Shown piece after piece: positions 9,146 through 18,431 of a DNA stretch of 64,000 nucleotides. The notes under the pieces were generated by a model. The model did no database searches. It had not been told where the DNA came from and was given only the letters and a program-made list of their open reading frames with translations. The stretch comes from Thiodiazotropha sp040506975 (GTDB taxonomy: Bacteria > Pseudomonadota > Gammaproteobacteria > Chromatiales > Chromatiaceae). The translations under genes and the position numbers were made by a program. The stretch is taken from NCBI GenBank assembly GCA_965211775.1, contig OZ242974.1, positions 744,001 to 808,000 on the forward strand, given 5' to 3'. The stretch's first letter is position 1, and every line of letters begins with the position of its first letter.

Positions 9146-10964
9146 CTAATTTATCTAGAAGGGATTTCAATAATCCAGTCTCATACTCGTCGCAGGCTTG
9201 TTTCATTTTATCGAGGTTATCCAGGAGCCCAGACCAGTCAACCTGTCGATGATGGGCGAGAAAGACCTTCTCATGATCCGTTTTGTGCAACTGCTCCTTC
9301 TCGTGGAATAGCTCCTCATAGAGCTTTTCACCTGGACGCAGGCCAATGTATTCGATCAGGATGTCTGTGCCCGGTGTTCTGCCTGACAGGTGAATCATCT
9401 GTTCCGCCAGATAACTGATCTTGATTGGATCTCCCATGTCCAGCACGAAGATCTCACCGCCCTTCCCCAGTACCACGGACTGCATGATCAACTGGCAGGC
9501 CTCCGGGATAGTCATGAAATAGCGCTCCATGCGGGGATCGGTCACGGTGACCGGCCCTCCCGCCTCGATCTGCTTGCGGAACAGGGGGATTACGCTGCCG
9601 GTGGACCCCAGTACGTTACCGAAACGTACTGTGATGAATCTTGTGTCAGAGTGGGCATCCAGATTCTGGCAATAGATCTCCGCCCCCCGTTTGCATGCTC
9701 CCATGACATTGGCGGGATTGACCGCCTTGTCGGTGGAGACCAGAACAAAGACGCCGCATTTGAAGCGGTCGGCGGTCTGGGCCAGGACTTGCGTGCCCAG
9801 AATATTGTTACGCACTGCCTGACGCAGCTGGTGTTCCAGCATGGGGACGTGCTTGTAGGCAGCGGCGTGAAATACCACCTCGGGCCTTGTCCGGGCGAAT
9901 AGGTTTTCCACCAACGGCTGATCGATGATATCGCCTAGACGGCACTCCAGGGAGAGGTCGGGAAAGGCGCTGAGCAGTTCCATTTCGATGGTGTAAAGGT
10001 TGAATTCACTGATCTCCAGCAACACCAGCCGGGCCGGCTTGATCTTGGCAAGCTGGCGACAGAGTTCGGAACAGATCGAACCACCGGCGCCGGTAACCAG
10101 GATCACCTTACCGGAGAGCGCACTGTCGATGCTATTCCAGTCGAGGGATACCGGGTCGCGCCCCAGCAGGTCCTCGATGGATACGGTACGCAGGTTGTTG
10201 ATCTGTACATTCCCGGATATCAGATCATTCAATTGCGGCACTGACCTGAAAGGTATATCCGCCCGTTCGCAAAGCTCGACGACACGCCGCATCTGTCTGG
10301 AAGAGGCTGGTGGGATAGCCAGCATTACGATATCGATGGCCAGATCCTCGCACAGCCGTGGGATGTCGTCACAGGTGCCGGATACCGGTATGCCATGGAT
10401 CTCGCGGCCCTGGCGCCGTCTTTTGTCGTCGACAAAGGCAACGGGGGTGTAATCGCCCCGACGATTGCGCAGGATATCCCTGGCAAGCATCTCGCCGGCC
10501 TTGTCCGAACCCACGATCAGGACACGTTGGCCGGGTGACAGGTCGAGACGGTGGTCTTTGGGCAGGCGATAGATCAGTCTCGGACCGCTCAACAGCATCA
10601 CCAGTAGGATCGCATGGATCACCGGAACAGAACGCGGAACGCCACCCGCTCTGGTGAAGATGAACAACAGTGCCACACTGACCACGGTGCCGACCGCGAC
10701 CGCCTTCAGAATACGTACGATATCGGGCAGAGAGGCGAAGCGCCAGATGCCGCGATAGAGGCCAAACAGCAGAAATGCAGTGAGTTGAATCGGCAGGACG
10801 AAGAGCAGACCCACCAGGGCATCCTCGTAATAGGCGGCAGGTACCACCTCCAGGTTGTAGCGCAACCAGTATGCCAAGAGCCAGGCGATCGGTACCATCA
10901 GCACATCGTGCGCCAGCGCTACAGCTTGCGAACGTAGATGATGAGGTAATATGTGTTTGCTCAT
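9135..10964 (-). CDS. Membrane-anchored nucleotide-sugar epimerase/dehydratase (CapD/WbpM/FlaA1 family), C-terminus altered by IS5
   Basis: The 609-residue protein has four N-terminal membrane segments (about residues 15-130), a CoA-binding-like Rossmann region (VLIVGSDKAGEML) and a C-terminal SDR domain with HAAAYKHVPMLE and STDKAVNPANVMGACKR. Family members convert UDP-GlcNAc to a 4,6-dehydrated or epimerised sugar for O-antigen or capsule. Two oddities stand out. The NAD-binding loop is GAGGSICSELCRQ, where the family has GGSIGSE, so a motif glycine is cysteine. The last residues GKL and the TGA at 9135-9137 lie inside the IS5 right terminus, so the native C-terminus was cut off. The conserved domain is otherwise complete. 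Confidence 0.88.
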   Translation of the reverse strand: MSKHILPHHLRSQAVALAHDVLMVPIAWLLAYWLRYNLEVVPAAYYEDALVGLLFVLPIQLTAFLLFGLYRGIWRFASLPDIVRILKAVAVGTVVSVALLFIFTRAGGVPRSVPVIHAILLVMLLSGPRLIYRLPKDHRLDLSPGQRVLIVGSDKAGEMLARDILRNRRGDYTPVAFVDDKRRRQGREIHGIPVSGTCDDIPRLCEDLAIDIVMLAIPPASSRQMRRVVELCERADIPFRSVPQLNDLISGNVQINNLRTVSIEDLLGRDPVSLDWNSIDSALSGKVILVTGAGGSICSELCRQLAKIKPARLVLLEISEFNLYTIEMELLSAFPDLSLECRLGDIIDQPLVENLFARTRPEVVFHAAAYKHVPMLEHQLRQAVRNNILGTQVLAQTADRFKCGVFVLVSTDKAVNPANVMGACKRGAEIYCQNLDAHSDTRFITVRFGNVLGSTGSVIPLFRKQIEAGGPVTVTDPRMERYFMTIPEACQLIMQSVVLGKGGEIFVLDMGDPIKISYLAEQMIHLSGRTPGTDILIEYIGLRPGEKLYEELFHEKEQLHKTDHEKVFLAHHRQVDWSGLLDNLDKMKQACDEYETGLLKSLLDKLGKL

Positions 10965-11204
10965 TCAGGCACTCCCTGGCCCTGTAAATTCAAGTATGGA
11001 CTGCTGATTTGAGACTATTCTACCCCATTGCGCTAATGGGACAGAGCGATGTCTGCACATTTCGTGCGTAAATGACCGTTCAGCGATGCATATCATTCCA
11101 CCTGAAAATCCGGATCGAACCATGGTCGATGATTGCGGGTATAATTTTTTTCCTTATTTACATGTAAGTAGGCAGAAGCCACCCATAGCGAAGAGAGTCT
11201 GATA

Positions 11205-11636
11205 ATGAAATTGATTCCATGCCGGAACCGCGGCGGCGGTTTTACCCTCATCGAACTGCTGGTGGTCATGGCGATCCTCGCGATGTTGGCCGGGCTGGTT
11301 GGCCCCAAGGTGATGAATGCCCTGGGTGAATCGAAAAGCAAGACTGCCAGGGTACAGTTGGAGGAGCTCTCAGCGGCGTTGGATATCTATCGTCTCGACA
11401 CGGGTAATTATCCACGCAGCCATCACGGCCTGCGGGCGCTGGTGGAGCGTGTCGATGGGGTGGAAAACTGGAATGGTCCCTACCTGAAAAAGACAAAACT
11501 GCCCAAGGACCCCTGGGGAGCTGAATATATATACAGTTTCCCCGGTGAGCACGGCGACTACGATCTCTACTCCCTCGGTGCTGATGGAGCGGAAGGGGGC
11601 GATGGCGAAGCGAAGGATATCAAGGGCTGGGAGTGA
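11205..11636 (+). CDS. gspG: Type II secretion system major pseudopilin GspG
   Basis: The 143-residue protein has a short basic leader ending in G|FTLIELL, the type IV prepilin peptidase cleavage and methylation site. It continues into the hydrophobic helix VVMAILAMLAGLVGPKVM. The body has GspG features: TARVQLEELSAALDIYRLDTGNYP, NWNGPYLKK, LPKDPWG and a C-terminal DYDLYSLGADG (calcium-site region). GspG forms the main shaft of the periplasmic pseudopilus. It stands alone here, without gspD-F or gspH-K beside it, and is followed by an ABC-F gene. It may serve a T2SS encoded elsewhere or a related pseudopilus. Confidence 0.92.
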   Translation: MKLIPCRNRGGGFTLIELLVVMAILAMLAGLVGPKVMNALGESKSKTARVQLEELSAALDIYRLDTGNYPRSHHGLRALVERVDGVENWNGPYLKKTKLPKDPWGAEYIYSFPGEHGDYDLYSLGADGAEGGDGEAKDIKGWE

Positions 11637-11698
11637 CGTTCAAAGCGTTGCACCCCGACCATCTGCGAATCCTGAGATAATCATCAGCGTGTCCCGGG

Positions 11699-13618
11699 AT
11701 GATCCAGTTTGACCACATTACACTCAGACGCGGCAGCAAACTGCTCTTGCAGCAGATGGACTTCGCCCTCTATGCCGGATGGAAGGTCGGTATTACCGGG
11801 GGCAATGGCAGTGGTAAATCAAGCCTGTTCGATCTGATATTGGGTGATTTGCAGGCAGACGAAGGAAATCTCTCCCTGCCCCAGAACATTGAGATCGCCC
11901 ATGTGGCGCAGGAAACTCCGGCGCTGACTCGCTCCGCCCTCGATTATGTCATCGATGGTGACCGTGGACTGCGGAAAATCGAGCGGGAGCTGTGCTCGGC
12001 CGAGGCGGCCGGTGACGGAGCCGCCCTGGCGCGGTTACACGAGGCATTCCACAATGTTGACGGATACAGCGCCAAGGCCCGTGCCGGTGAGCTGCTGCAT
12101 GGACTGGGTTTTTCACCCGGGGATGAGTTACAACAGGTCAACCGCTTTTCAGGGGGGTGGCGGGTACGCCTCAATCTGGCGCAGGCCTTGATGTGCCGCT
12201 CCGATTTGTTGCTGCTTGACGAGCCTACCAACCACCTGGATCTGGATGCAGTGATCTGGCTGGAGACCTGGTTGCGCAACTACGCTGGCACCCTGTTGCT
12301 GATATCCCATGATCGTGGTTTCCTTGATCAGGCCACAGATCATATCGTCCACATCGAGCATCAGCGGGCGATCCTCTACAACAGTAACTACAGCGGCTTT
12401 GAGAATACCCGTGCCGCGCGCCTGGCCAATCAGCAGGCGGCCTATGAAAAACAGCAACGGGAGATTGTCCGTATCCGTCGTTACGTCGACCGGTTTCGGG
12501 CCAAGGCCACCAAGGCGCGCCAGGCGCAGAGCCGCCTGAAGGCGCTGCAGCGTATGGAAGTGATTGCCCCTGCCCATGTGGATTCACCCTTTCATTCCAG
12601 CTTTGCCGAGCCGGACAAGAATCCACACCCCTTGCTTCAGCTGAGTGATCTGGAGGTGGGCTATGGCGGACAGTCCATTCTGAGAGATGTCCAATTCAAC
12701 CTGGCGCCGGGTGACCGTATCGGCCTGCTGGGACCGAATGGCGCAGGCAAATCGACACTGATCAAGTTACTGGCGGGAGAACTCGAGCCGATCTCCGGTT
12801 TGCGGTCACCGGCACAAGAGCTGCGGATAGGATATTTCGCTCAACATCAGCTTGAGCAATTGGATCCCGAGGCCACTCCGCTGCTCCATCTGCAACGACT
12901 GGATCGCAAGGCCAGCGAGCAATCCCTGCGCAGCCATCTGGGTGGGTTCGGCTTTCATGATGATCAGTCGTTACAACCGGTGGCCCCTTTTTCCGGTGGC
13001 GAGAAGGCCCGTCTGGTACTCGCTATGCTGGTCTACCAACGCCCCAACCTGTTACTGCTTGATGAGCCCACCAACCATCTCGATCTGGAGATGCGCTATG
13101 CTGTGGGTCAGGCGTTGCAGGATTATCAGGGGGCCATGGTGATCGTATCCCATGACCGTCATCTTTTACGCATAACCACAGATGAGTTTTGGCTGGTGTA
13201 TAGTGGTCAGGTGGAGTCCTTCGCCGGATCCCTGGATGATTACCCGCAATGGCTGGCAGCGGAACGTCGTAGCGGAAGCGGTGGGAACGGAGCCCAGGTC
13301 GACTCACAATCGAGTGGCCATACTGCGGCGGCCAGAAAGGATAGAAAGCGCCAGCAGGCTGAGCAGCGAAAACGTCTACAGCCTTTACGCACACAACAAT
13401 TGAAGATTGAACAGGAAATAGAAAAACTACATCACAGGCAACAACAGTTGGAGCAGGTGCTGGCGGATCCGGCGCTCTACGATCCATCTTTAAAAAACGA
13501 TTTAAAACATAATCTTAAAGAAAAGAGTGATTTAGACAGAGAGTTGAGTGAGTGTGAACGGCGCTGGTTGGCCATCAGTGAGCAACTGGAGGCTGCAGAA
13601 AACGATGAAACAGTCTAA
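11699..13618 (+). CDS. yheS: ABC-F family ATPase (YheS-like)
   Basis: The 639-residue protein holds two ABC cassettes in one chain and no membrane segments. Cassette 1 has Walker A GGNGSGKSS (about residue 35), signature FSGGW and Walker B LLLLDEPTNHLDLD. Cassette 2 has GPNGAGKST (about residue 345), signature FSGGEK and LLLLDEPTNHLDLE. Between them lies the basic ABC-F linker RRYVDRFRAKATKARQAQSRLKAL, and the C-terminus is a coiled coil. Length and motifs match E. coli YheS (637 residues). ABC-F proteins bind ribosomes and relieve stalled translation states. The start ATG overlaps no neighbour. Confidence 0.9.
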   Translation: MIQFDHITLRRGSKLLLQQMDFALYAGWKVGITGGNGSGKSSLFDLILGDLQADEGNLSLPQNIEIAHVAQETPALTRSALDYVIDGDRGLRKIERELCSAEAAGDGAALARLHEAFHNVDGYSAKARAGELLHGLGFSPGDELQQVNRFSGGWRVRLNLAQALMCRSDLLLLDEPTNHLDLDAVIWLETWLRNYAGTLLLISHDRGFLDQATDHIVHIEHQRAILYNSNYSGFENTRAARLANQQAAYEKQQREIVRIRRYVDRFRAKATKARQAQSRLKALQRMEVIAPAHVDSPFHSSFAEPDKNPHPLLQLSDLEVGYGGQSILRDVQFNLAPGDRIGLLGPNGAGKSTLIKLLAGELEPISGLRSPAQELRIGYFAQHQLEQLDPEATPLLHLQRLDRKASEQSLRSHLGGFGFHDDQSLQPVAPFSGGEKARLVLAMLVYQRPNLLLLDEPTNHLDLEMRYAVGQALQDYQGAMVIVSHDRHLLRITTDEFWLVYSGQVESFAGSLDDYPQWLAAERRSGSGGNGAQVDSQSSGHTAAARKDRKRQQAEQRKRLQPLRTQQLKIEQEIEKLHHRQQQLEQVLADPALYDPSLKNDLKHNLKEKSDLDRELSECERRWLAISEQLEAAENDETV

Positions 13619-13766
13619 AGTGTCACCACTGGGAACTAGGATTTAGATCCTTAGACAGTCAACTTCAGCAGGAATAGGGGCTGGCTGTAGCCCGCATTCA
13701 AACGATTTGTGCATTGGATTGTTTGATTGCTTGAATTGGGACATGCACGCATTTTGAGATTTGATG

Positions 13767-14039
13767 ATGAATATTTATGTAGGAAATCTGCCCTGGAGTG
13801 TTAAGGATGATGAGTTGCGTCAGCTCTTCACTGAGTTTGGAGAAGTCTCCAGTGCTAATGTTATCATGGATAAGTTTTCAGGCCGGTCCAGAGGATTCGG
13901 ATTTGTCGAGATGCCGGACTCATCGGCGGCCGAAAATGCAATCAAGGCGCTGAATGAAAAAGAGGTTGGCGGGCGCAATCTACGCGTCAACGAAGCAAAG
14001 CCCCGGGAAGAGCGCCCCCCGCGTCGATCCAGGCACTGA
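13767..14039 (+). CDS. RNA recognition motif (RRM) protein
   Basis: This 90-residue protein consists of a single RRM. RNP2 is IYVGNLPW at the N-terminus and RNP1 is RGFGFVEM near residue 50, followed by a short basic tail (PREERPPRRSRH). It belongs to the small bacterial RRM proteins (cyanobacterial Rbp-like) that bind single-stranded RNA. The start lies in TTGATGATG; the second ATG gives the canonical MNIYVGNL. A strong intrinsic terminator follows immediately, so it is the end of a transcript or a monocistronic unit. Confidence 0.9.
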   Translation: MNIYVGNLPWSVKDDELRQLFTEFGEVSSANVIMDKFSGRSRGFGFVEMPDSSAAENAIKALNEKEVGGRNLRVNEAKPREERPPRRSRH

Positions 14040-14051
14040 TAAGAAGAGAAA

Positions 14052-14082
14052 GGGATTGCATGCAGAGCAATCCCCGATTTTT
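14052..14082 (+). terminator. Intrinsic terminator after the RRM gene
   Basis: GGGATTGC (14052-14059) pairs perfectly with GCAATCCC (14067-14074) around a 7-nt loop. A run of five T follows at 14078-14082. It lies 13 bp downstream of the RRM stop codon. Confidence 0.85.
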
Positions 14083-14132
14083 CTGTAACAACATGATTGC
14101 CTGTAATAACAGGACAGAGACCTATTCGCGAT

Positions 14133-14603
14133 ATGAAAGGCTTCTTTGCACTACTATTTCTGATCACCCTCGCATTCCTGATCTGGCCCTATACCGCAGT
14201 CTATCGCCTGGATCAGGCCCTCCAGACAAATGATCAGCAGACGCTCAGTGAGATGATCGATCTGGCCTCAATTAGGGAGCAGATCAAACGCAAACTCAAC
14301 AAGAACGTGCAAAGCACCATCGGGGAGGTTTCGAATAGCTTTATCGACTGGTTGCAAAACGGCATTCAGCGCATGGGCGCCGATGCGGTTGAGCACATGG
14401 TCGACAACCAGTGGGTTGTTGCTCAACTGCGATCGCATAATCGAAAATCTGAGCAAGGCGGTATTCTGGATCGCATGACCTATGCATTTTTTGATGGTCC
14501 CGACAGGCTGTTGTTACGCATCGGCGACCTGGACGACAATCCAGTGCACGCCCACCTAAGCCTGCAGGGTCTGCAGTGGCGAATTACTGCTGTCTATAAC
14601 TGA
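14133..14603 (+). CDS. DUF2939 family membrane-anchored protein
   Basis: The protein is 156 residues from the ATG at 14133 (MKGFFALLFLITLAFLIW), which places one hydrophobic segment at the extreme N-terminus; an upstream GTG at 14097 would add 12 residues and is less likely. The rest is hydrophilic, with the DUF2939 pattern YRLDQALQTNDQQTLSEMIDLASIREQIKRKL. The family is thought to face the periplasm, tethered by the N-terminal helix. Its function is unknown. The gene follows the RRM terminator and has its own transcription start region. Confidence 0.75.
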   Translation: MKGFFALLFLITLAFLIWPYTAVYRLDQALQTNDQQTLSEMIDLASIREQIKRKLNKNVQSTIGEVSNSFIDWLQNGIQRMGADAVEHMVDNQWVVAQLRSHNRKSEQGGILDRMTYAFFDGPDRLLLRIGDLDDNPVHAHLSLQGLQWRITAVYN

Positions 14604-14862
14604 TATCGCAAAGCGCTCAGTGTGTTGCCCAAGTTGTCAGGGACTAGGAAAAACATAGAATTTACAGATAGTTAATCTGGTTTTCTCTGTCAATGGACAT
14701 ATCAGGCCGGCACGCCGGCTGCGGATGTGAAGAATTAAAGAATTACGCTCGTCAGCCGCTCAATCATTCTGAGGTTCAACATTGTTGAGTCTGTGAACCT
14801 GTATTGAAACTCGTGCCAGCCTGCGAGGCTGCGCATCAGGATGATAGAGAGAGAATCGAATA

Positions 14863-15666
14863 ATGGCCGAAATCAGTTTTAACCGAGAACTTTTTGATGT
14901 CTGTCCTACTGGTATGCTGGCTATAGACAGTGAAGTCTGTATTCGATGGATGAATCCTGCATTGGAAGCGATGCTCGATATGTCCGGTGATGAGCTTATC
15001 GGTAAAGACAAGAATACACTCCCCGAGAGTCTGCATGCCCTGTTTGACGAGACCGATATGTTGCACCTTTCACTCAATGGTGAGGGCGAACGATGGCTGC
15101 AACGCGAAGTGCGTGAGGTCGTGGATGGTGAGAATACCCAATTAAGATTACATTTCTATCAGGATATTAGCCAGTTGATCCTGGCGCAACGTGAGACCGA
15201 TCAATTACGCAGACAGGTGCAGGATCTCACGATTACCGATGAACTCACCGGTATGGCCAATCGACGCGCCACGATTCAGGCAATAAGTGCGCAGGTAACC
15301 CGCAGCAGACGTTACGGGAATCTACTGACTCTGGGTGCAATGCGATTGAGCCATCCTGACCAGGATGGGGGGGCATTACCGGATACCTCTATTCTGGTAT
15401 TGACCCAGTATCTGCGTGAACGCCTACGCTGGGCGGACGTTATCGGCCGCTACGAAGATCAGCTGTTTCTTCTCGTGATGCCTGAGACCGCCATAAAGGA
15501 TGGTGAGAATCTGCTGCAACAGATCGCCAACGAGTGCCGTGGAGGCGCCTTGTCCGATCTTGGGGGGAATCCTGTTCCCGAGTTGAGGGTCGGAGTGTCG
15601 GAATGGTCTAAAGGTGATGATTCACAGCGGCTGATTACCCGGACAATCGAGTCGATCGAAGCCTAG
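14863..15666 (+). CDS. PAS domain protein with degenerate GGDEF domain
   Basis: This 267-residue cytoplasmic protein has an N-terminal PAS domain (residues about 1-110, FDVCPTGMLAIDSEVCIRWMNPAL). A short coiled linker (AQRETDQLRRQVQDL) leads to a GGDEF-type domain that begins LTITDELTGMANRRA. At the active-site position, IGRYEDQLFLLVMPET aligns with the usual RYGGDEF, so GGDEF has become EDQLF. Diguanylate cyclase activity is therefore unlikely, and a sensor or nucleotide-binding role is more plausible. It lies just upstream of cyaA on the same strand with a gap of about 210 bp. Confidence 0.85.
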   Translation: MAEISFNRELFDVCPTGMLAIDSEVCIRWMNPALEAMLDMSGDELIGKDKNTLPESLHALFDETDMLHLSLNGEGERWLQREVREVVDGENTQLRLHFYQDISQLILAQRETDQLRRQVQDLTITDELTGMANRRATIQAISAQVTRSRRYGNLLTLGAMRLSHPDQDGGALPDTSILVLTQYLRERLRWADVIGRYEDQLFLLVMPETAIKDGENLLQQIANECRGGALSDLGGNPVPELRVGVSEWSKGDDSQRLITRTIESIEA

Positions 15667-15878
15667 GCCGCTGAAAAAGGAGCAGTATCCTACACAGCCG
15701 TTATCTCGCTGGTGTTGTCGGACACTTTAAATAGGTGGTTGGCGGACCTGCGCAGCAAATTTCACCTGTTGTCCGGTGGTATATGCGCTGCATAAGAGGA
15801 CCTGGAGAAATAAATGACCTCTACGTGCAAACTCTTTTGTGACATACTCCAGTATTCTCATTATCGGTAGTAACCTGT

Positions 15879-18431
15879 ATGCCCGAATCGCAACGTATCA
15901 GCTTCGATGAGGGAATCAGCAGAAAGGAGCTGAATGCCGTCCGTCAACGCTTCATGCGATTGCATCGTGAACGCCTGCGGCGAATACTGGTTGAGCTGCG
16001 GAAAAGCCAGCAGGAGTTCATGCACCTTCTGCCACTGCTGCTGCATATCAATCATCCCATGCTGCCCGGATTCGTCAGCAGCGAAACGCCCACCGGCATC
16101 TCAGATTACAGTCCCTCCAGAAAGGCCCTGGAAGCGGCAAACAAACTGAGCCGCAGTTTTGAGTTTAAGAAGCGTGCGCAGCGTGTGTATCACATCCATG
16201 GTCTCTATCTGATGGGCAGCACGGGCACGATCGGTCAGTCATCGGGTAGCGATTTCGACCTATGGCTCTGCTTTGACCCGGCCTTGAATGAAAAGCAGCG
16301 TCAGCAACTGCAGCAAAAGGCAGCCCAGATAGAGAAGAGCGCTGCGGAGCTGGATTTGGAACTGCACATCTTTCTCATCGATCCCGAACGATTCCGGCAG
16401 GGGGAGAAAGCCAAGCTGTCCCATGAGAGCACCGGGACTACACAGCATAACCTGTTGTTGGAAGAGTTTTATCGCAGTGCGGTGCTGCTCGCAGGACGAT
16501 ATCCCTTATGGTGGCTGGTTCCACCCGATAAAGAGGGTGACTATCAGGCATTTGCCGACTATCTGCTCACCAATCGCTTTGTCAAGGCGGCTGAGGTCTT
16601 TGACCTGGGCGGGCTTGATCATGTGCAAGCCGGTGAATTCTTCGGTGCAGCCCTGTGGCAACTCTATAAAGGTATTGATTCACCCTACAAATCGATTCTG
16701 AAGATATTTCTCATGGAGGCCTACAGCCGCCATTATCCCTCGCCGCCCTGGTTGGCGCAGCAGGCGAAACGGGCGATCTACGACGGCGAGAAGGATATCG
16801 ACAAACTGGATTCCTATATTCTGCTCTATCAGCAGGTCGAGGCCTATCTGAAGCAGAACAAAGATCTCGATCGACTGGAGCTTGCACACCGTTGTTTCTA
16901 CTTCAAGGTTGGCGAACGGCTGAGCCGTTCTCGGAATAGCGATAATTGGCGTTTGCGATCCATGCTGACACTGACTCGACAATGGGGCTGGGGGCAGACA
17001 CAATTACAGATGATGGATACCCGGTCAGAATGGAAGATAGACAGGGTCATCAAGGAACGCAATGCGCTGGTCGGGGTACTGACGCGCAGCTACAGGTTGC
17101 TGACAGATTTCGCCCGCAAGTATGCCCGGGAGAGCCACATCGACCCCCATGAGCTCAATCTGTTGGGGCGTAAGCTCTATACCGCGCTCGATCATCGGCC
17201 GGGGAAGATCGATCATATCAATCCCGGTATCTCGAAAAATCTCACCGAGGAGAATCTCTCACTCCACTATCGCCCGACAAGGGATGGGGAGCCGGCATGG
17301 ATGTTATATCGCGGTAAACTGGAAGCGGGAGAGGCAATCGAACATCGGCCGATAAAGATCTCAAATAACCTGATCGAGATCCTGTTGTGGAGCCACGTCA
17401 ATCAGGTTTGGGGGAATGTCACCCTTATTACCTACGATGCGGGTGAGTCTGCACTGCCGCGTGATGAGCTGCTCTCACTGCAGAGGAGCGTCAGCCGCCT
17501 CTTTCCCCACTATATGCCCCCATCTGCGGGTATGGCGACTCTCGCCAAACCGGCATCGATTGTCCTGAGTGCGCTGTTTATCAATATCGGCATTGATCCG
17601 ATGGAACATCTGACCAGGGAGGGAATGCAACTAACCAGCGAGCGCCACGATCCACTGAGTTTTGCTTCGTCGCGCACCAATCTGGTAGTGAACCTGGAAA
17701 AGATACATCAGACCAGCTGGGGGGAGTTACAGGTATCGCGTCACGAGGGGGCTGAGGGATTGATGGATGTGCTCTGCTATATCCTCAATCTGCAGCCTGA
17801 ACGGGACCTGCCGCGCTCTCTGATACGCGCCTACAGCTATTCGGGTGTAAGGGGTGGCCAGATCGCATTGAGAGTTGCAGAGTTGTTGAATCACGTGATT
17901 AATCGATTCAGCGGTGACGAATTCGATAATGGTCGCTATGTTTTCCGAATGGGGAAGGCCTTTTTTATCGTACAGAAGCAGGCTGAGTCCGGATATGTCT
18001 GGCAAAGTCTGGAGTCATTTGAGAGCCTTATCGACGAATTGGAATTGCCGCAACAGACCTACCGTGCCCTCGAATTCGATCCGGAGATACTCGTAAACAG
18101 TCCCTATCCGATACTCTACAAGTTAAATAAACCGGATGTTATACAACTGTTCTTCAGAATCCAGAGAATGCATGCTGAAATCTATGTCCTTGATGAGCAG
18201 GGAGCCCTGTTTCAGCAGACTATCGCGGTTGACAGTCCCCGATTTCTCATGCGACAGCAGCGTCGTTTCCTCAACAGCCTGCAGCAGCTGCGCAATCTTG
18301 TTCTGGATACGCCAAGCGATCTGTTGCTCGAGCCGGAGTTCTATCAACTCTCCATTGACAGGGATGGACAATATTACACTGAACAGCGGCGTGTACCCTT
18401 GGTGGATGGCGATGACTATCTGGAACTAACC
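15879..18431 (+). pseudogene. cyaA: Class I adenylate cyclase, 5' part (gene split by IS1380)
   Basis: About 851 codons of a class I (enterobacterial-type) adenylate cyclase. The N-terminal catalytic domain carries the nucleotidyltransferase motif GSTGTIGQSSGSDFDLWLCF near residue 110, and the long C-terminal region follows. The enzyme makes cAMP from ATP for CRP control. At codon 851 the frame enters an IS1380 copy and stops at 18494 after about 20 foreign residues (RIFHPFADTGTRRRPGRETG). The missing C-terminus lies beyond the IS at 19994-20262, in the same frame once the IS and one CTAA repeat are removed; the restored protein is 939 residues. The catalytic domain is intact, so the truncated product may keep basal activity while losing its C-terminal regulatory part. 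Confidence 0.93.
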
